Part shown: piece after piece, positions 29,888-39,992 of the stretch
How the letters are laid out: every line of letters begins with the position of its first letter
How positions within the stretch are numbered: position 1 is the stretch's first letter
Assembly: GCF_029626235.1 (NCBI RefSeq)
Contig: NZ_JARUBO010000005.1
Span: 4,062,501 to 4,126,500, forward strand
DNA from: Micromonospora sp. WMMD1120
Lineage (GTDB): Bacteria; Actinomycetota; Actinomycetes; Mycobacteriales; Micromonosporaceae
Direction of reading: 5' to 3'
Length of the DNA stretch: 64,000 bases
The notes under the pieces: model-generated
What the model was told of the DNA's origin: nothing
Databases searched by the model: none
Seen by the model: the letters and a program-made list of their open reading frames with translations, nothing else
Translations under genes and position numbers: made by a program

Positions 29888-31174
29888 ATGCGCGTGTACC
29901 TGTCGACCGTCTCCCGACCGGCCGACGACCCACCCGGACCCGCGCGGCGAGGGCGACGGTTCGCGCTGGTCAGCGGCAACGTCGTCGCGCTCGGCACGGT
30001 CAGTCTGATCACCGACGTCTCGGCCGAGATGGTGGCCGCGGTGCTGCCGCTCTACCTGGTGCTGGGCCTGCACCTCAGCCCGGTGGCCTTCGGGCTGCTC
30101 GACGGGGTGCACACCGGCGCGACGGCCCTGCTGCGCGTCGTCGGTGGGTTCCTCGCCGACCGGTTCCGGCGGCGCAAGCTGGTCGCCGGCGTCGGCTACG
30201 CGCTCTCGGCGGTCGCGAAACTCGGCCTGCTGCTCGCCGGCCGGTCGGTGCCGGCGATCGGCGCCGTCATCGCCGTCGACCGGCTCGGCAAGGGGATCCG
30301 CAGCGCGCCGCGCGACGCGCTGATCACGCTCTCCACCCCACCGGAGGCGCTGGGCCGGGCGTTCGGGGTGCATCGGGCGATGGACAGCGTCGGCGCGTTC
30401 CTCGGTCCGCTCGCGGCGTTCGCGGTCCTGCTCGTCGTCGGCCAGTCGTACGACGCGGTCTTCGTCACCAGTTTCTGCGTCGCCGCGCTGGCCGTCGTGG
30501 TGCTCGTGCTGTTCGTTCGGGAACGTACCCCGGAGGAGCCGGCCGACGGCGGCGGCGAGCCGACGGTGAGCGTCCGCGAGGCGTTCGGCCTGTTCCGCGC
30601 CGCCCCGGCCCGCCGGCTGGTGCTCGCCGCGGCGCTGCTCGGGTTGGCCACCATCGGCGACGGGTTCGTCTACCTGCTGCTGCAACGCCGCGAAGACCTC
30701 GGTCTGCGCTGGTTCCCCCTGCTCGCGGTGGGGACCAGTCTCGCCTACCTGCTGCTCGCCGCCCCGCTCGGCGTACTGGCCGACCGGATCGGCCGGCTGC
30801 CCGTCGTGGTCGGCGGCTACACCGCTCTGGGACTGACGTACCTGCTGCTGGCCGGGCCGGTCGACGGCCTGCCGCTGATCGCGCTGACCCTGACGCTGTA
30901 CGGCGCGTTCTACGCGGCCACCGACGGCGTGCTCATCGCGCTCGCCGGCCCGGTGCTGCCGGCGCGGCTGCGCACCACCGGCATCGCGCTGGTGCAGACC
31001 GGGCAGGCGCTGGCGTACCTCGTCTCGTCGGTCCTGTTCGGTCTCGCCTGGCAGGTGTGGGGCCCGGAGAACGCGGTCCGGGCGGCGGCGGTGGCCGTGG
31101 CCGCCGTCCTGGCCGGCACGGTGCTCCTGCTGGCTCCGCCCATCCGATCCACCACCCGGAAGGTTCCCCGATGA
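29888..31174 (+). CDS. MFS transporter
   Basis: This 428-residue protein has twelve predicted membrane segments and the major-facilitator loop motif FLADRFRRRKLV between segments 2 and 3, repeated more loosely in the second half (GVLADRIGRLPVV). The DRLGKGIRSAPRDALI segment occurs in a subgroup of putative multidrug or metabolite exporters; the substrate is unknown. ATG 29888 lies very close to GGAGGAG; GTG 29894, with an eight-base spacing, is an equally good or better start. It overlaps the next gene by ATGA, so the two are coupled. Confidence 0.88.
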   Translation: MRVYLSTVSRPADDPPGPARRGRRFALVSGNVVALGTVSLITDVSAEMVAAVLPLYLVLGLHLSPVAFGLLDGVHTGATALLRVVGGFLADRFRRRKLVAGVGYALSAVAKLGLLLAGRSVPAIGAVIAVDRLGKGIRSAPRDALITLSTPPEALGRAFGVHRAMDSVGAFLGPLAAFAVLLVVGQSYDAVFVTSFCVAALAVVVLVLFVRERTPEEPADGGGEPTVSVREAFGLFRAAPARRLVLAAALLGLATIGDGFVYLLLQRREDLGLRWFPLLAVGTSLAYLLLAAPLGVLADRIGRLPVVVGGYTALGLTYLLLAGPVDGLPLIALTLTLYGAFYAATDGVLIALAGPVLPARLRTTGIALVQTGQALAYLVSSVLFGLAWQVWGPENAVRAAAVAVAAVLAGTVLLLAPPIRSTTRKVPR

Positions 31175-32154
31175 CCGCGATGTCGACCCGAGCGAAGCTC
31201 GGCGTGGTGACCGCCGCGACAGTGCTGCTGGGCAGCGTGGCCGCCGGCTACGTGGCCACGGCGGCGCAACCGCAGCGGACCCCGCCGCCGGCCACCGGCG
31301 AGCAGGCGGTCACCCTGACGCCCGGCCCGCGCCTGCTGGCCATCACCGACCGGCACCTCTCCACCGTCGCCGCGACCGACCCCGCCGGGTCGCGCACCGT
31401 CGCCGGCCTGGAGTGCCTGCGGGTGTACGCCGCCGCCGGCACCGGGGTCTGCCTTAAGCCGGAGACCGCGTGGTCGTACCAGGTGGTGGTCCTGGACGCC
31501 GCGCTGCGCGAGACCCGGGCGGTGAGTGTGCCGGGCCTGCCGAACCGGGCCCGGGTCTCGGCGTCCGGCCGGATGGTCTCCTGGACGACGTTCGTCGGCG
31601 GCGACTCCTACACCTCCAGCGGGTTCTCCACCCGCACCGGCATCATCGACACCAGGAACGGCGTCACCGTCGCCTCGTTGGAGGAGTTCGCGATCACGCG
31701 GGACGGCCGCGGCTACCGCAACCCGGATGTCAACTACTGGGGCGTCACCTTCACCGCGGACGACAACCGCTTCTACGCGACCATGTCCACCGGAGGCAAG
31801 AGGTACCTGGTCCGGGGTGATCTCGCCGCCCGCCGGGTGGAGACGGTGAAGGAGAACGTCGAGTGCCCGTCGCTGTCCCCGGACGGCACCCGCATCGCGT
31901 TCAAGGAGGCGATCGACGCCGACCCGGCGAAGGGCTGGCGGCTGTCGGTCCTCGACCTGGCGAGCATGCGCGTCACGGCGACGGCCGAGACGGCCAGCGT
32001 GGACGACCAGGCCGCCTGGCTGGGCGGCGGCACGCTGGCGTACACGCTGCGGAAGGACGACGGTCAGCCCGACGTCTGGAGCGTCAGGGCGGACGGGTCC
32101 GGGGCGCCGACGCTGCTGATCCCCGGCGCCGAGTCGCCGTCCCCGCTCAGCTGA
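31171..32154 (+). CDS. Membrane-anchored or secreted TolB-like beta-propeller protein
   Basis: This 327-residue protein has one N-terminal hydrophobic segment (LGVVTAATVLLGSVAAGYVA) acting as anchor or signal. A series of WD40/PD40-type blades follows, with the typical CPSLSPDGTRIAFKE and GVTFTADDNRFYATM units and a closing PDVWSVRADGSG. TolB-like propellers bind partner proteins or ligands. It is translationally coupled to the MFS transporter, so it may help that transporter or monitor its cargo; this is inference. Confidence 0.8.
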   Translation: MTAMSTRAKLGVVTAATVLLGSVAAGYVATAAQPQRTPPPATGEQAVTLTPGPRLLAITDRHLSTVAATDPAGSRTVAGLECLRVYAAAGTGVCLKPETAWSYQVVVLDAALRETRAVSVPGLPNRARVSASGRMVSWTTFVGGDSYTSSGFSTRTGIIDTRNGVTVASLEEFAITRDGRGYRNPDVNYWGVTFTADDNRFYATMSTGGKRYLVRGDLAARRVETVKENVECPSLSPDGTRIAFKEAIDADPAKGWRLSVLDLASMRVTATAETASVDDQAAWLGGGTLAYTLRKDDGQPDVWSVRADGSGAPTLLIPGAESPSPLS

Positions 32155-32270
32155 GACGAACGTGCCGGGCGGCCAGGACACCTGACCGCCTTGGCGCGGC
32201 CAACAGCACGTCATGTCCGATTCCGCGACGCACCCATCGCCGTTCATCGACGTTGCCGAGGCTGTCGACC

Positions 32271-33797
32271 ATGACAAGGCTCAGTCGTCGCATCTTCGTC
32301 CTCAGTGGACTGGTGACCGCCGGTGTCGCTGTGACACCACGCCAGAACGCCCGCGCCGCGGTGCCGTACCCCTTCAAGCTCGGTGTCGCGTCGGGTGACC
32401 CCGCGCCGGACAGCGTGGTCCTCTGGACCCGGCTGGCGCCCTCGCCGCTCAACGCCGACGGGCAGGGTGGCATGGCCAACGCCGACGTGACTGTCGAGTG
32501 GCAGGTGTCCACCACCGACCGGTTCGCCTCGCTGGTCGCCTCCGGATCGGTGGTGGCCCGGTACGCCGACGCGCACTCCGTGCACGCCATCGCCGGTGGG
32601 CTCGCCGCCGACTCCGACTACTACTACCGGTTCCGGGCCCAGGGCCAGATCTCCCCGGTCGGACGGACCCGGACTGCCCCGGCGCCCAGCAGCTTCGGCC
32701 GGGACCTGGTGATGGCATTCGCCTCCTGCTCCCACTACGAGGCCGGTTACTACACCGCGTACCGCCGGATGGCCGAGGACAACCCGGGGCTGATCCTGCA
32801 CCTCGGCGACTACATCTACGAGGGCGGCGTCGGCAGCTCCGGGGTTCGCCAGCACGTCGGCGCCGAGATCGTGTCGCTGGCCGACTACCGCCGCCGGTAC
32901 GCGCTCTACAAGTCCGACCCGGACCTCCAGGCGGCGCACGCGGCGGCGCCCTGGCTGGTGGTGCCGGACGACCACGAGGTGGAGAACAACTACGCCAACA
33001 TGGTCCGCAACGACAGCAGCCCGACGCTGACCGCCGCGCAGTGGACCGCCCGGCGGACCGCCGCGTACCGCGCCTACTACGAGAACATGCCGCTGCGCCC
33101 CGCGTCGGCGGCGAACGGCAACAGCATCCCGCTGTACCGGCGCGTGCGGTGGGGGCAGCTCGCCACCTTCCACATGCTCGACACCCGGCAGTTCCGCGAC
33201 GACCAGGCGTGCGGTGACGGCTGGAAGGTCTGCGCGGACGCGGACCTGGCGTCCCGTTCACTGACCGGCGCGACCCAGGAGGCGTGGCTGCTCGACGGGC
33301 TGGCCCAGCGCTACGGCACCTGGGACATCCTCGGCCAGCAGGTCTTCTTCGCCCAGCAGTTGGACGCGAACGGGGCGATGAGCATGGACGCCTGGGACGG
33401 CTACCGGGCCTCCCGCAGCCGGATCCAGACCGGCTGGCAGCAGCGCGGCGTACGCAACCCGCTGGTGCTCACCGGTGACGTGCACCGGTCGTGGGCCAAC
33501 GACCTCAAGGCCGACTACGCCAACCCGTCCTCGGCCACCATCGGCACCGAGCTGGTCTGCACGTCGATCAGCTCGACCGGCAACGGCAGCGGCAGCACCA
33601 CGGTCCCGAACGCGGCGGCCAACCCGCACCTGAAGTTCTACTCGGACCGGCGCGGCTACGTCCGTACCACGATCAGCCGCAGCCAGGTCCGCGCGGACTT
33701 CCGCGCGGTGAACTCGGTGACCGAGCACGGCGCGGCGGCCTCCACAATCCGTTCGTTCGTCATCCTCGACGGCCAGCCCGGCCTCCAGGCCGGTTAG
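32271..33797 (+). CDS. phoD: PhoD-like alkaline phosphatase with Tat signal
   Basis: This 508-residue protein has a twin-arginine signal (LSRRIFVLSG, residues 4-13) and an N-terminal PhoD_N beta domain (LGVASGDPAPDSVVLWTRLAP). The PhoD metallophosphatase core has ASCSHYEAGYYTAY, LHLGDYIYEGG, VPDDHEVENNYA and LTGDVHRSW. It should release phosphate from phosphodiesters or teichoic acids outside the cell using Ca/Fe. It starts 116 bases after the TolB-like gene with GAGG upstream of ATG 32271. No obvious PHO box was recognised. Confidence 0.93.
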   Translation: MTRLSRRIFVLSGLVTAGVAVTPRQNARAAVPYPFKLGVASGDPAPDSVVLWTRLAPSPLNADGQGGMANADVTVEWQVSTTDRFASLVASGSVVARYADAHSVHAIAGGLAADSDYYYRFRAQGQISPVGRTRTAPAPSSFGRDLVMAFASCSHYEAGYYTAYRRMAEDNPGLILHLGDYIYEGGVGSSGVRQHVGAEIVSLADYRRRYALYKSDPDLQAAHAAAPWLVVPDDHEVENNYANMVRNDSSPTLTAAQWTARRTAAYRAYYENMPLRPASAANGNSIPLYRRVRWGQLATFHMLDTRQFRDDQACGDGWKVCADADLASRSLTGATQEAWLLDGLAQRYGTWDILGQQVFFAQQLDANGAMSMDAWDGYRASRSRIQTGWQQRGVRNPLVLTGDVHRSWANDLKADYANPSSATIGTELVCTSISSTGNGSGSTTVPNAAANPHLKFYSDRRGYVRTTISRSQVRADFRAVNSVTEHGAAASTIRSFVILDGQPGLQAG

Positions 33798-33809
33798 GGG
33801 AGCGCCACC

Positions 33810-35123
33810 ATGACCGCGATCACCGCACTGCTCACCGCGTCCCTGCTGGTGCCGAACCTGGCGCTGGCACCGACGGTGATGACCGCCGAGGCGGTCACCT
33901 GGACCACGGCGAACAGCGTCGCCACCGGCGACCAGGACCTGCCCGCCATCGCCATGAACCGCGCCGGTCACGTCGCGGTGGTGTGGGAGGACGACCGGGA
34001 CAGCACCGCCCCGGAGGACGACACGCACAGCGAGGTCTACCTGCGACTGTTCCGCGACGGCACGCCCGCGTACGAGCTGAAGCTCTCCGGCGGGGGAACG
34101 AGCGGAGCCGCCTGGCGGCACATCAGCCCCGACGTGGGGCTCGACGACCGGGGCAACGCCGTGGTGGTCTGGGCCGCCGACGGCGACGGCAACGGCTACT
34201 ACAACATCCAGTACCGGGTGGTGTCGCCCGCCGGGGCGGTGCTCGGCTCGGGACAGGCCAACGCCGACGACGCCGGGCAGCAGATCTGGCCGAAGGTCGC
34301 CGTCGACCCGGACGGCGCGCCGAGCAACGCCGCCGCCGTGGGTTTCAGCGTGGTCTGGGAGGACGTGCAGGGGACCGCGCCGGCCACCGTCCGGGCCGCC
34401 GGCTTCACCGCGGCCACCACCAAGGCGTACGAGGTGACCGCCTCGCAGACGACAGGCGCGCACCACCGCCCCGACGTGGCGGTGTCCGCCTCCGGCGAGG
34501 CGCTGGTGGTCTGGGACGAGGACGCCGACGCGAACGGCTCGTACAACATCGGTCTGACCCGACTGGCGCGGGAGAACGGCGCGGTGGCGCTGTCCCGTCG
34601 CACGGCCAACGTACAGGGCGGCGGGCAGCAGCAGCGCGCCTCGGTCGCGGCGAACTACGCCGGTGACTTCACCGTCGCCTGGGAATCCGACCACACCGGC
34701 GCCCGGGGCGTCTGGTCCCGGTCGTTCACGGCGACGGGGACCGCCCGGCACGACGAGGTCCCGGTGTCCACCGGGACCGGTGCCGGCGTACCCAGCGTCG
34801 GCATCGACGACCAGGACAACGTGGTGGTGGGCTGGACGGTCGCGGGTGCCAACCCGGACGTCTGGGCGCGTGGCCTCAACCCGGACGGTACGTCCGCCGG
34901 TCGGCTGCCGGCCCAGGCGCTGAGCCAGACCACCACCGGTCGTCAGGAGCACATGGCCGTCGCCGCGTCGCCCTGGGGTGAGGTGAGCGTCTGCTACACC
35001 GACGACAACGACGGGAACGGGTTCGACCAGGTGCTTCTGGGCCTGGGCACGACGAACTCCACCTGGCTGATGTCCGCCGAGGAGCTGCGCCGACTGAAGG
35101 CCCGGGCCCGCGTCACGCACTGA
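33810..35123 (+). CDS. Secreted repeat protein with calcium-loop-like motifs
   Basis: This 437-residue protein has a short signal peptide (LLTASLLVPNLALA). The rest is six or so beta-propeller-like repeats of about 60 residues of the form D-x-x-G-x-x-VVVW-x-D. Several repeats end in Asp-rich loops, ADGDGNGYYNIQ, DEDADANGSYNI and TDDNDGNGFDQV, resembling DxDxDG calcium-binding loops. It follows phoD by 12 bases and is probably co-transcribed, so it may be a calcium-dependent surface partner. The family is not recognised. Confidence 0.8.
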   Translation: MTAITALLTASLLVPNLALAPTVMTAEAVTWTTANSVATGDQDLPAIAMNRAGHVAVVWEDDRDSTAPEDDTHSEVYLRLFRDGTPAYELKLSGGGTSGAAWRHISPDVGLDDRGNAVVVWAADGDGNGYYNIQYRVVSPAGAVLGSGQANADDAGQQIWPKVAVDPDGAPSNAAAVGFSVVWEDVQGTAPATVRAAGFTAATTKAYEVTASQTTGAHHRPDVAVSASGEALVVWDEDADANGSYNIGLTRLARENGAVALSRRTANVQGGGQQQRASVAANYAGDFTVAWESDHTGARGVWSRSFTATGTARHDEVPVSTGTGAGVPSVGIDDQDNVVVGWTVAGANPDVWARGLNPDGTSAGRLPAQALSQTTTGRQEHMAVAASPWGEVSVCYTDDNDGNGFDQVLLGLGTTNSTWLMSAEELRRLKARARVTH

Positions 35124-35139
35124 GCCGACCTGCCGACGA

Positions 35140-35179
35140 GCACGGGGCTGCGTCCGCACGGTCGGATGTGGCCCCGTGC
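35140..35179. terminator. Bidirectional hairpin between convergent genes
   Basis: GCACGGGGC (35140-35148) pairs with GCCCCGTGC (35171-35179); inner bases add more pairing. It can serve both converging operons. Confidence 0.45.
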
Positions 35180-35200
35180 CCGGACCGCCCGGCGGTGGCC

Positions 35201-36136
35201 TCAGGCGGTCGGGTCCGGCCCGTCGCTGGCCCTCGCCCCGTCGTTGACGGCCGGGGACGACGGGTTCGTCGAGGCGCGCAGGGTGATCGACTGGTCCGTG
35301 TGGTCGACCTCGAAGAGCGTCCCGGCCGGGAAGGCCGCGAACGTCTCGGGTGGCAACTGGAGCGTGCCATCCCCGGCCACCACGGCGAAGTCCCGGCCGT
35401 TTCGCCCCTCGGCGCCGACGCGACCGTCCCGGATGGTGACGGCTCGGCCCAGCCGAGCGCCGACCTTGTCGTCGTGGGTCACCACCACCACCGTCGTGCC
35501 CCGCTCCGCATTGACGGTGGTCAGAGCCGCGATCACCTCGTCCCGGCCGGACGCGTCGAGCTGGCTTGTCGGCTCGTCGACCAGCAGCAGCCCCGGACCG
35601 GCGGCGAGCCCCTGCGCCAGCGCGGCCCGCTGACGTTGCCCGGGGGACAGCTCGCCCACCCGCCGGGCACCTGCGCCGGCGAGGCCGACGAGGTCCAGGA
35701 GCGCCTCCGGCGGATCGAGCCGGCGTCCGGCGAGACGTGCCGCGGGTCGCTGCGCCAGCCACACGTTGCGCGACAGCGACAGGTACGGCAGGAGGTTGCG
35801 TTCGGCACCCTGCAACACCGTGCCGACCGTGCCTCCACGGAGGGCAGCGAGACCCTTTGTGGAGAGCCGGGACAGCTCGTGGTCGCCCACGTACACCCGG
35901 CCGGCGGACGGTTGCATGAGCCCGCCGAGGATCGCCACCAGCGTGGACTTGCCCGAGCCGGACGGACCCACCAGCGCCAACATCTCGCCGGCCGCGATGT
36001 CCAGGTCCACCCCGGAGAGAGCGACGACATCGCCGGTGGCGGTCGGATAGATGTGGATCAGCCGGTGGCAGGTGACGGCCACTCCGCCGGACGAGTGTGC
36101 GACGGGCGCCGGCTTCTCCCGCCGCGCGAGGGTCAT
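35201..36136 (-). CDS. ABC transporter ATP-binding protein (MacB/LolD-type)
   Basis: This 311-residue ATPase has Walker A GPSGSGKST, an unusual signature LSPGQRQRAALAQ (Pro replaces the second Gly) and Walker B LLLVDEPTSQLD. A C-terminal tail of about 70 residues follows. It overlaps the big permease gene by four bases (ATGA), so it is its coupled partner. It is the third gene of an ATPase-permease-ATPase operon on the minus strand. Confidence 0.9.
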   Translation of the reverse strand: MTLARREKPAPVAHSSGGVAVTCHRLIHIYPTATGDVVALSGVDLDIAAGEMLALVGPSGSGKSTLVAILGGLMQPSAGRVYVGDHELSRLSTKGLAALRGGTVGTVLQGAERNLLPYLSLSRNVWLAQRPAARLAGRRLDPPEALLDLVGLAGAGARRVGELSPGQRQRAALAQGLAAGPGLLLVDEPTSQLDASGRDEVIAALTTVNAERGTTVVVVTHDDKVGARLGRAVTIRDGRVGAEGRNGRDFAVVAGDGTLQLPPETFAAFPAGTLFEVDHTDQSITLRASTNPSSPAVNDGARASDGPDPTA

Positions 36137-39100
36137 CGACCGCTCCGGCGGCGTACCGAGGTGGCGACGACCCGACCGAGCACGACAGCGGTGAGGGCGA
36201 ACAGGGTGAGCGCGGGCACCGCGAACAACAGCAGCCGGCCGGCGTCCGGCCAGTCGGGTATCGGAGCCGGTGAACGGCCGTCACTGAACAGGCGTTGCCC
36301 GCTGCGGGTGAGAAGCCAGATCACCACTGTGACGAGGGTGCCCGACCCGGCCGCGAACGCGACCGGCCACCCGTAACCACCACGCACGGCACGCGGTGAG
36401 AGCCCTTGCCGGCGGAGCGCCACCAGCATCGCCACCCGGGCACGCTGCTCCGCGGCAGCCGTCGCCACCATGCCGGCCGCCCCGATCAGCACCCCGGCCA
36501 GCGCGGCGAACACGTTGAAGCGCAGCGCCAGCGCCGCGCCCTGCCGGTCGAACCCCTCTCGTACCTGGGCGATCGTCCGGTCCGACCGCACTACCAGACC
36601 CTGGGCGCGCAGCCGGTCGAGGACGTCGGCGGGCGCCGAACGGGCCAACCAGACCTCCTCGTTGCCGTTCTGGCTGGCGACGGCGAGCCGGTCCGCGTAC
36701 TCCAGGTCGGCGATCAGCCCGGCGCCACCGAGCCTCGGCAGGCGGTCGGCCAGGCCCAGAACCGACCCACTGGTCGGTGTCCCGTCGACGCCGTCGTACG
36801 CGTACAACCCGCGCAGCGTGGTCCCCCTCGACCGGGTCAGGTAGATCGGCAGCGGGGAGGGCGCGTCGACGACGGCGACGCCCGCCGGGGCCGACCGCCG
36901 GTTCTCCGACACATCGAGGACCAGCCCCTCCCTCGTTCCGCTCGCGGTGTCGAGGGAGGTGTCGTCAGGATCGAGCAGCCGCCAGCGTCGCAGGTCGGCA
37001 AGGTGTGCCCCGGTCAGCACGACCGTCTCGGCGGCGCCGTCGCCCTCCGTGGCGCGCAGCTGCTCGAACTGGACCCTGAGTTGTCGGGACACCACCGGAG
37101 CGACGATTTCGATCTTGGCTAGTCGGCACTCCCGCGCGCACTCGGGCACCTGGAGGACGTAGTCCCCGCGGCCGGGCTGGATGTCGTCGCGGGGCAGGAC
37201 CACCCGGGTGCCGTCGCGGCCGGAGATGGTGAGCGCGAGGCGGACCCGGTTGCCGGCGAAGACCTCGGCGTCGAAGTCGGCGGAGACGGTCATGATGAGC
37301 TGTCGCCCGCGCAGGTACACCGGTGTCCCCGGTGTGGGCGGGTGGATCGTGCGGGCGATGTCCGCCAGCGACACGCCGTAGGACGGATGCGGTGCCGCCA
37401 CCCTCGCCAGCCGCTCGGAGTCCACCGCCAGCAGTGGAGTGCCAGCTGCGTCGGGCGAGCCGGAGACCACCGCTGCCATCGCGAACGCCCCTTGCGGATC
37501 AACCGCACGCACGGCCGTCAACAGGTGTGAGCGGGATGTCGCGTCGACCTCGACCACGCGCGGCGCGCCGACCTCGACAGTCGCCCGGTCGCGGTAGGCG
37601 GCCGAGGCGACCTCGCTCGCCGCGACGGTGAAGGCGAGCATCGCGACCACCACTGTGAGCAGCGCGATCAGCGGCCGGAAGCGGGGTTGCCGGGCCACCT
37701 GCACAAGGGCCAGGCCGGCAGTCGTCCGGCCGCGGGCCAGCAGCGCCGCACCCACCGCCGCGCCGGCGATCATCGCGAGCCGGGCCAGCAGCACCGCCGC
37801 GGCCAGCGCCCCGGCGACCGGCGCCACCAGCGCCAGCCCGCTGGGCGATCCGCCGGAGCGCAACTGCACCACGGCGGCCACGGCGACGGAGACCGCTACG
37901 ACGTCACCGATCGTCGCCCGCCACCCTCGTACCCGCGCCGGCACCCGACGCAGCAGCTCGACGACCGGCGCGGAGATCATCCGAGCCTGGGCCAGCAGCA
38001 CGGCGGCGAGGGCGCCGAGAGCGCCGACGGCGGCGAACCCGATCACTGTGGCGTCCATCGTGACGTCGGCGTCCGTCGCGAGGGTGTGCGTGGCGAGCAG
38101 CTTCGCGGCGGCCAGGCCGCCCAGGCAACCGAGGGGGATCGCGACCACCACGGGCGCGGCGTGCTCGGCGATCGCCAGCGCCCACAGTCGTCGGCGCTGC
38201 ACTCCGCGGAGCAGGAGCAGGCCCTGCTCCGGCCGGCGCTGGTCCACCGCCGAACCGATCGCGACGAAGAGCACCAGCCAGCAGAGCAGGACGAGCAAAC
38301 CGGCGCCCAGCGCCACACCGTCGGCCAGTTGCCCGCGCTGTCGCGTGACGCGGTCGAGCAGGCTGGCCAGGCTGTTGCCGGCACCGAAGCCCTCGCGGCT
38401 CCCGTCGCGCTGCACCACGTTGACGACGGCCAGCAGGTCCGGTGCGGGCCGGGAGGCCAGCAATTCCTCGGTGAGGTAGAGGTCGGCCGTGGAGCGGTAG
38501 AGGATGGCCTGGTCGTCGACGAGGGGGGAGGCGTCGGCGGTGAAGATGGCGTCCTCGGCGCTGCCCGCGATCGACGTGACGGCCGAGCCGGCGGCGGGTG
38601 GCCGGATGAACTCCGCGCCCAGCCAGAACGGCTCGGTGACGTCGAGCGGTCGGTAGACACCCGTCACCCGCACGGGTACGCCGTCGAACGTGAACTGGTC
38701 ACCGACGGCGACACCCAGCCGCGCGGCGGTGTGCGTGCTGACCATGACCTCGGGCGGTTGGCCCTTCGACGTGGCGCGGGGGCAGGCCCCGACCACGGCG
38801 ACGCGCTCGCAGACACCCGACCGGAAGGTCAGGTTCGAGGTCACCCGGCCCGCCCGGCCGGCGGCGACGCCACCGCTCTGCGAGCCCAGGACGACCTCGA
38901 ACCCGGCCGGCGTGAGCCGCCTGACCTGGTCACCGAACACGGTTCGACCGGGGTCGTTGGGCATGCCTGGATATTCGACCGGGTCGGTGAGTCGTACCCG
39001 GAGCTCGTTGGGGTTCGCGCTGGACAGTTCGCGATCGGCCAGGGCCCGACCGGCGGCGGCGACGTAGCTCGGTGCCGCCGCGGCGGCGGCACCGGCGAGC

Positions 39101-39171
39101 ACCGCGAGCAGGAGCACCACCAGCGCCTGCGCCCGGCGGGCCACCAGCGCGCCCCAGATGACTGTCAGCAT
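36133..39171 (-). CDS. Large FtsX-like ABC permease
   Basis: This 1012-residue membrane protein has an N-terminal membrane helix, an extracytoplasmic MacB-like periplasmic-core domain, then FtsX-type membrane segments around residues 290-530. A second large extracellular domain follows, with three C-terminal helices at about 880-1000. The doubled layout is typical of actinobacterial FtsX permeases that move lipids or peptides or shape the envelope rather than import nutrients. It lies between two ATPase genes on the same strand. Confidence 0.9.
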   Translation of the reverse strand: MLTVIWGALVARRAQALVVLLLAVLAGAAAAAAPSYVAAAGRALADRELSSANPNELRVRLTDPVEYPGMPNDPGRTVFGDQVRRLTPAGFEVVLGSQSGGVAAGRAGRVTSNLTFRSGVCERVAVVGACPRATSKGQPPEVMVSTHTAARLGVAVGDQFTFDGVPVRVTGVYRPLDVTEPFWLGAEFIRPPAAGSAVTSIAGSAEDAIFTADASPLVDDQAILYRSTADLYLTEELLASRPAPDLLAVVNVVQRDGSREGFGAGNSLASLLDRVTRQRGQLADGVALGAGLLVLLCWLVLFVAIGSAVDQRRPEQGLLLLRGVQRRRLWALAIAEHAAPVVVAIPLGCLGGLAAAKLLATHTLATDADVTMDATVIGFAAVGALGALAAVLLAQARMISAPVVELLRRVPARVRGWRATIGDVVAVSVAVAAVVQLRSGGSPSGLALVAPVAGALAAAVLLARLAMIAGAAVGAALLARGRTTAGLALVQVARQPRFRPLIALLTVVVAMLAFTVAASEVASAAYRDRATVEVGAPRVVEVDATSRSHLLTAVRAVDPQGAFAMAAVVSGSPDAAGTPLLAVDSERLARVAAPHPSYGVSLADIARTIHPPTPGTPVYLRGRQLIMTVSADFDAEVFAGNRVRLALTISGRDGTRVVLPRDDIQPGRGDYVLQVPECARECRLAKIEIVAPVVSRQLRVQFEQLRATEGDGAAETVVLTGAHLADLRRWRLLDPDDTSLDTASGTREGLVLDVSENRRSAPAGVAVVDAPSPLPIYLTRSRGTTLRGLYAYDGVDGTPTSGSVLGLADRLPRLGGAGLIADLEYADRLAVASQNGNEEVWLARSAPADVLDRLRAQGLVVRSDRTIAQVREGFDRQGAALALRFNVFAALAGVLIGAAGMVATAAAEQRARVAMLVALRRQGLSPRAVRGGYGWPVAFAAGSGTLVTVVIWLLTRSGQRLFSDGRSPAPIPDWPDAGRLLLFAVPALTLFALTAVVLGRVVATSVRRRSGR

Positions 39172-39250
39172 TGACGGCGATGCTAGCCGTGGAAGCGGCA
39201 GCGTACTGCCCCGCGCGGGCCGGGCGCGATCCGCCGGTCAGCGCACTGTC

Positions 39251-39898
39251 TCAGCTCCGGACGATCTCCGCCCGCCCCTCGACGAGGTGCAGCTCCGCCT
39301 CGCAGGCGGCGGCCACCTCCGGGTCGTGGGTGGCGAACACGACGGCGGCGCCCCGGCGTGCCTCGTCGTGCAGGAGATCCAGAACCCGCTGCCGATTCCG
39401 CGCGTCCAGTTCGCTGGTCACCTCGTCGGCCAGCACCACATCGCCGCGTAGGGCCAGCCCGCGGGCGACCGCCGTCCGCTGCTGCTGGCCGCCGGACAGC
39501 TCCTCGACGAGTTGGTCGGCCTGCCCGGTGAGGCCAAGGTCAGCCAACATGGCGGCGGCCCGCCGACGGGCCTCGGGCGGTGTCACACCGTCGGCGACGA
39601 GTGTCACCTGCAGATTCTCGGTGGCGGTCAGGATGGGTGCCAGGCCGTTGTCCTGCGGAATCAGGACGATCCGGCTTTCCACCGCGTGATCACGGTCGCG
39701 TAGCGGCTGCCCGTCGACGATCACCGCTCCGTCTCGTGGTCGCAGCAGCCCCGCCATCGTGTTGAGCAGTGTGGTCTTGCCGGCACCCGAGGAGCCCGTC
39801 AACGCGAGCACCCGGCCAGGACGCACGGCCACCGAGATCCCCCGGAGCAGGGGTGGCGCGTCGCCGTAGCCGACGGACACCCCTTGGATGGTCAACAT
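39251..39898 (-). CDS. ABC transporter ATP-binding protein (LolD/MacB-type)
   Basis: This 215-residue ATPase has Walker A GSSGAGKTT, signature LSGGQQQRTAVARGLA and Walker B VVLADEVTSELD followed by the switch His in FATHDPEV. It is compact, as for LolD-like ATPases of FtsX transporters. ATG 39898 is preceded by GGAGAGGAGCGGTGAC; the longer in-frame start at 39940 has no such site. First gene of the operon; the permease starts 79 bases later. Confidence 0.92.
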   Translation of the reverse strand: MLTIQGVSVGYGDAPPLLRGISVAVRPGRVLALTGSSGAGKTTLLNTMAGLLRPRDGAVIVDGQPLRDRDHAVESRIVLIPQDNGLAPILTATENLQVTLVADGVTPPEARRRAAAMLADLGLTGQADQLVEELSGGQQQRTAVARGLALRGDVVLADEVTSELDARNRQRVLDLLHDEARRGAAVVFATHDPEVAAACEAELHLVEGRAEIVRS

Positions 39899-39992
39899 GT
39901 CACCGCTCCTCTCCGGCACCGACGATCCGCAGACTGCCACGGTGGACGGAGCCGCACAATCACGTAGGAAACCTTCGCTACGTCCGTTGACT

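Noticed and set aside
33258..36284. A 1008-codon minus-strand open frame
   Set aside because: It is antisense to phoD and the repeat protein and crosses several real genes; there is no domain signal in its translation.
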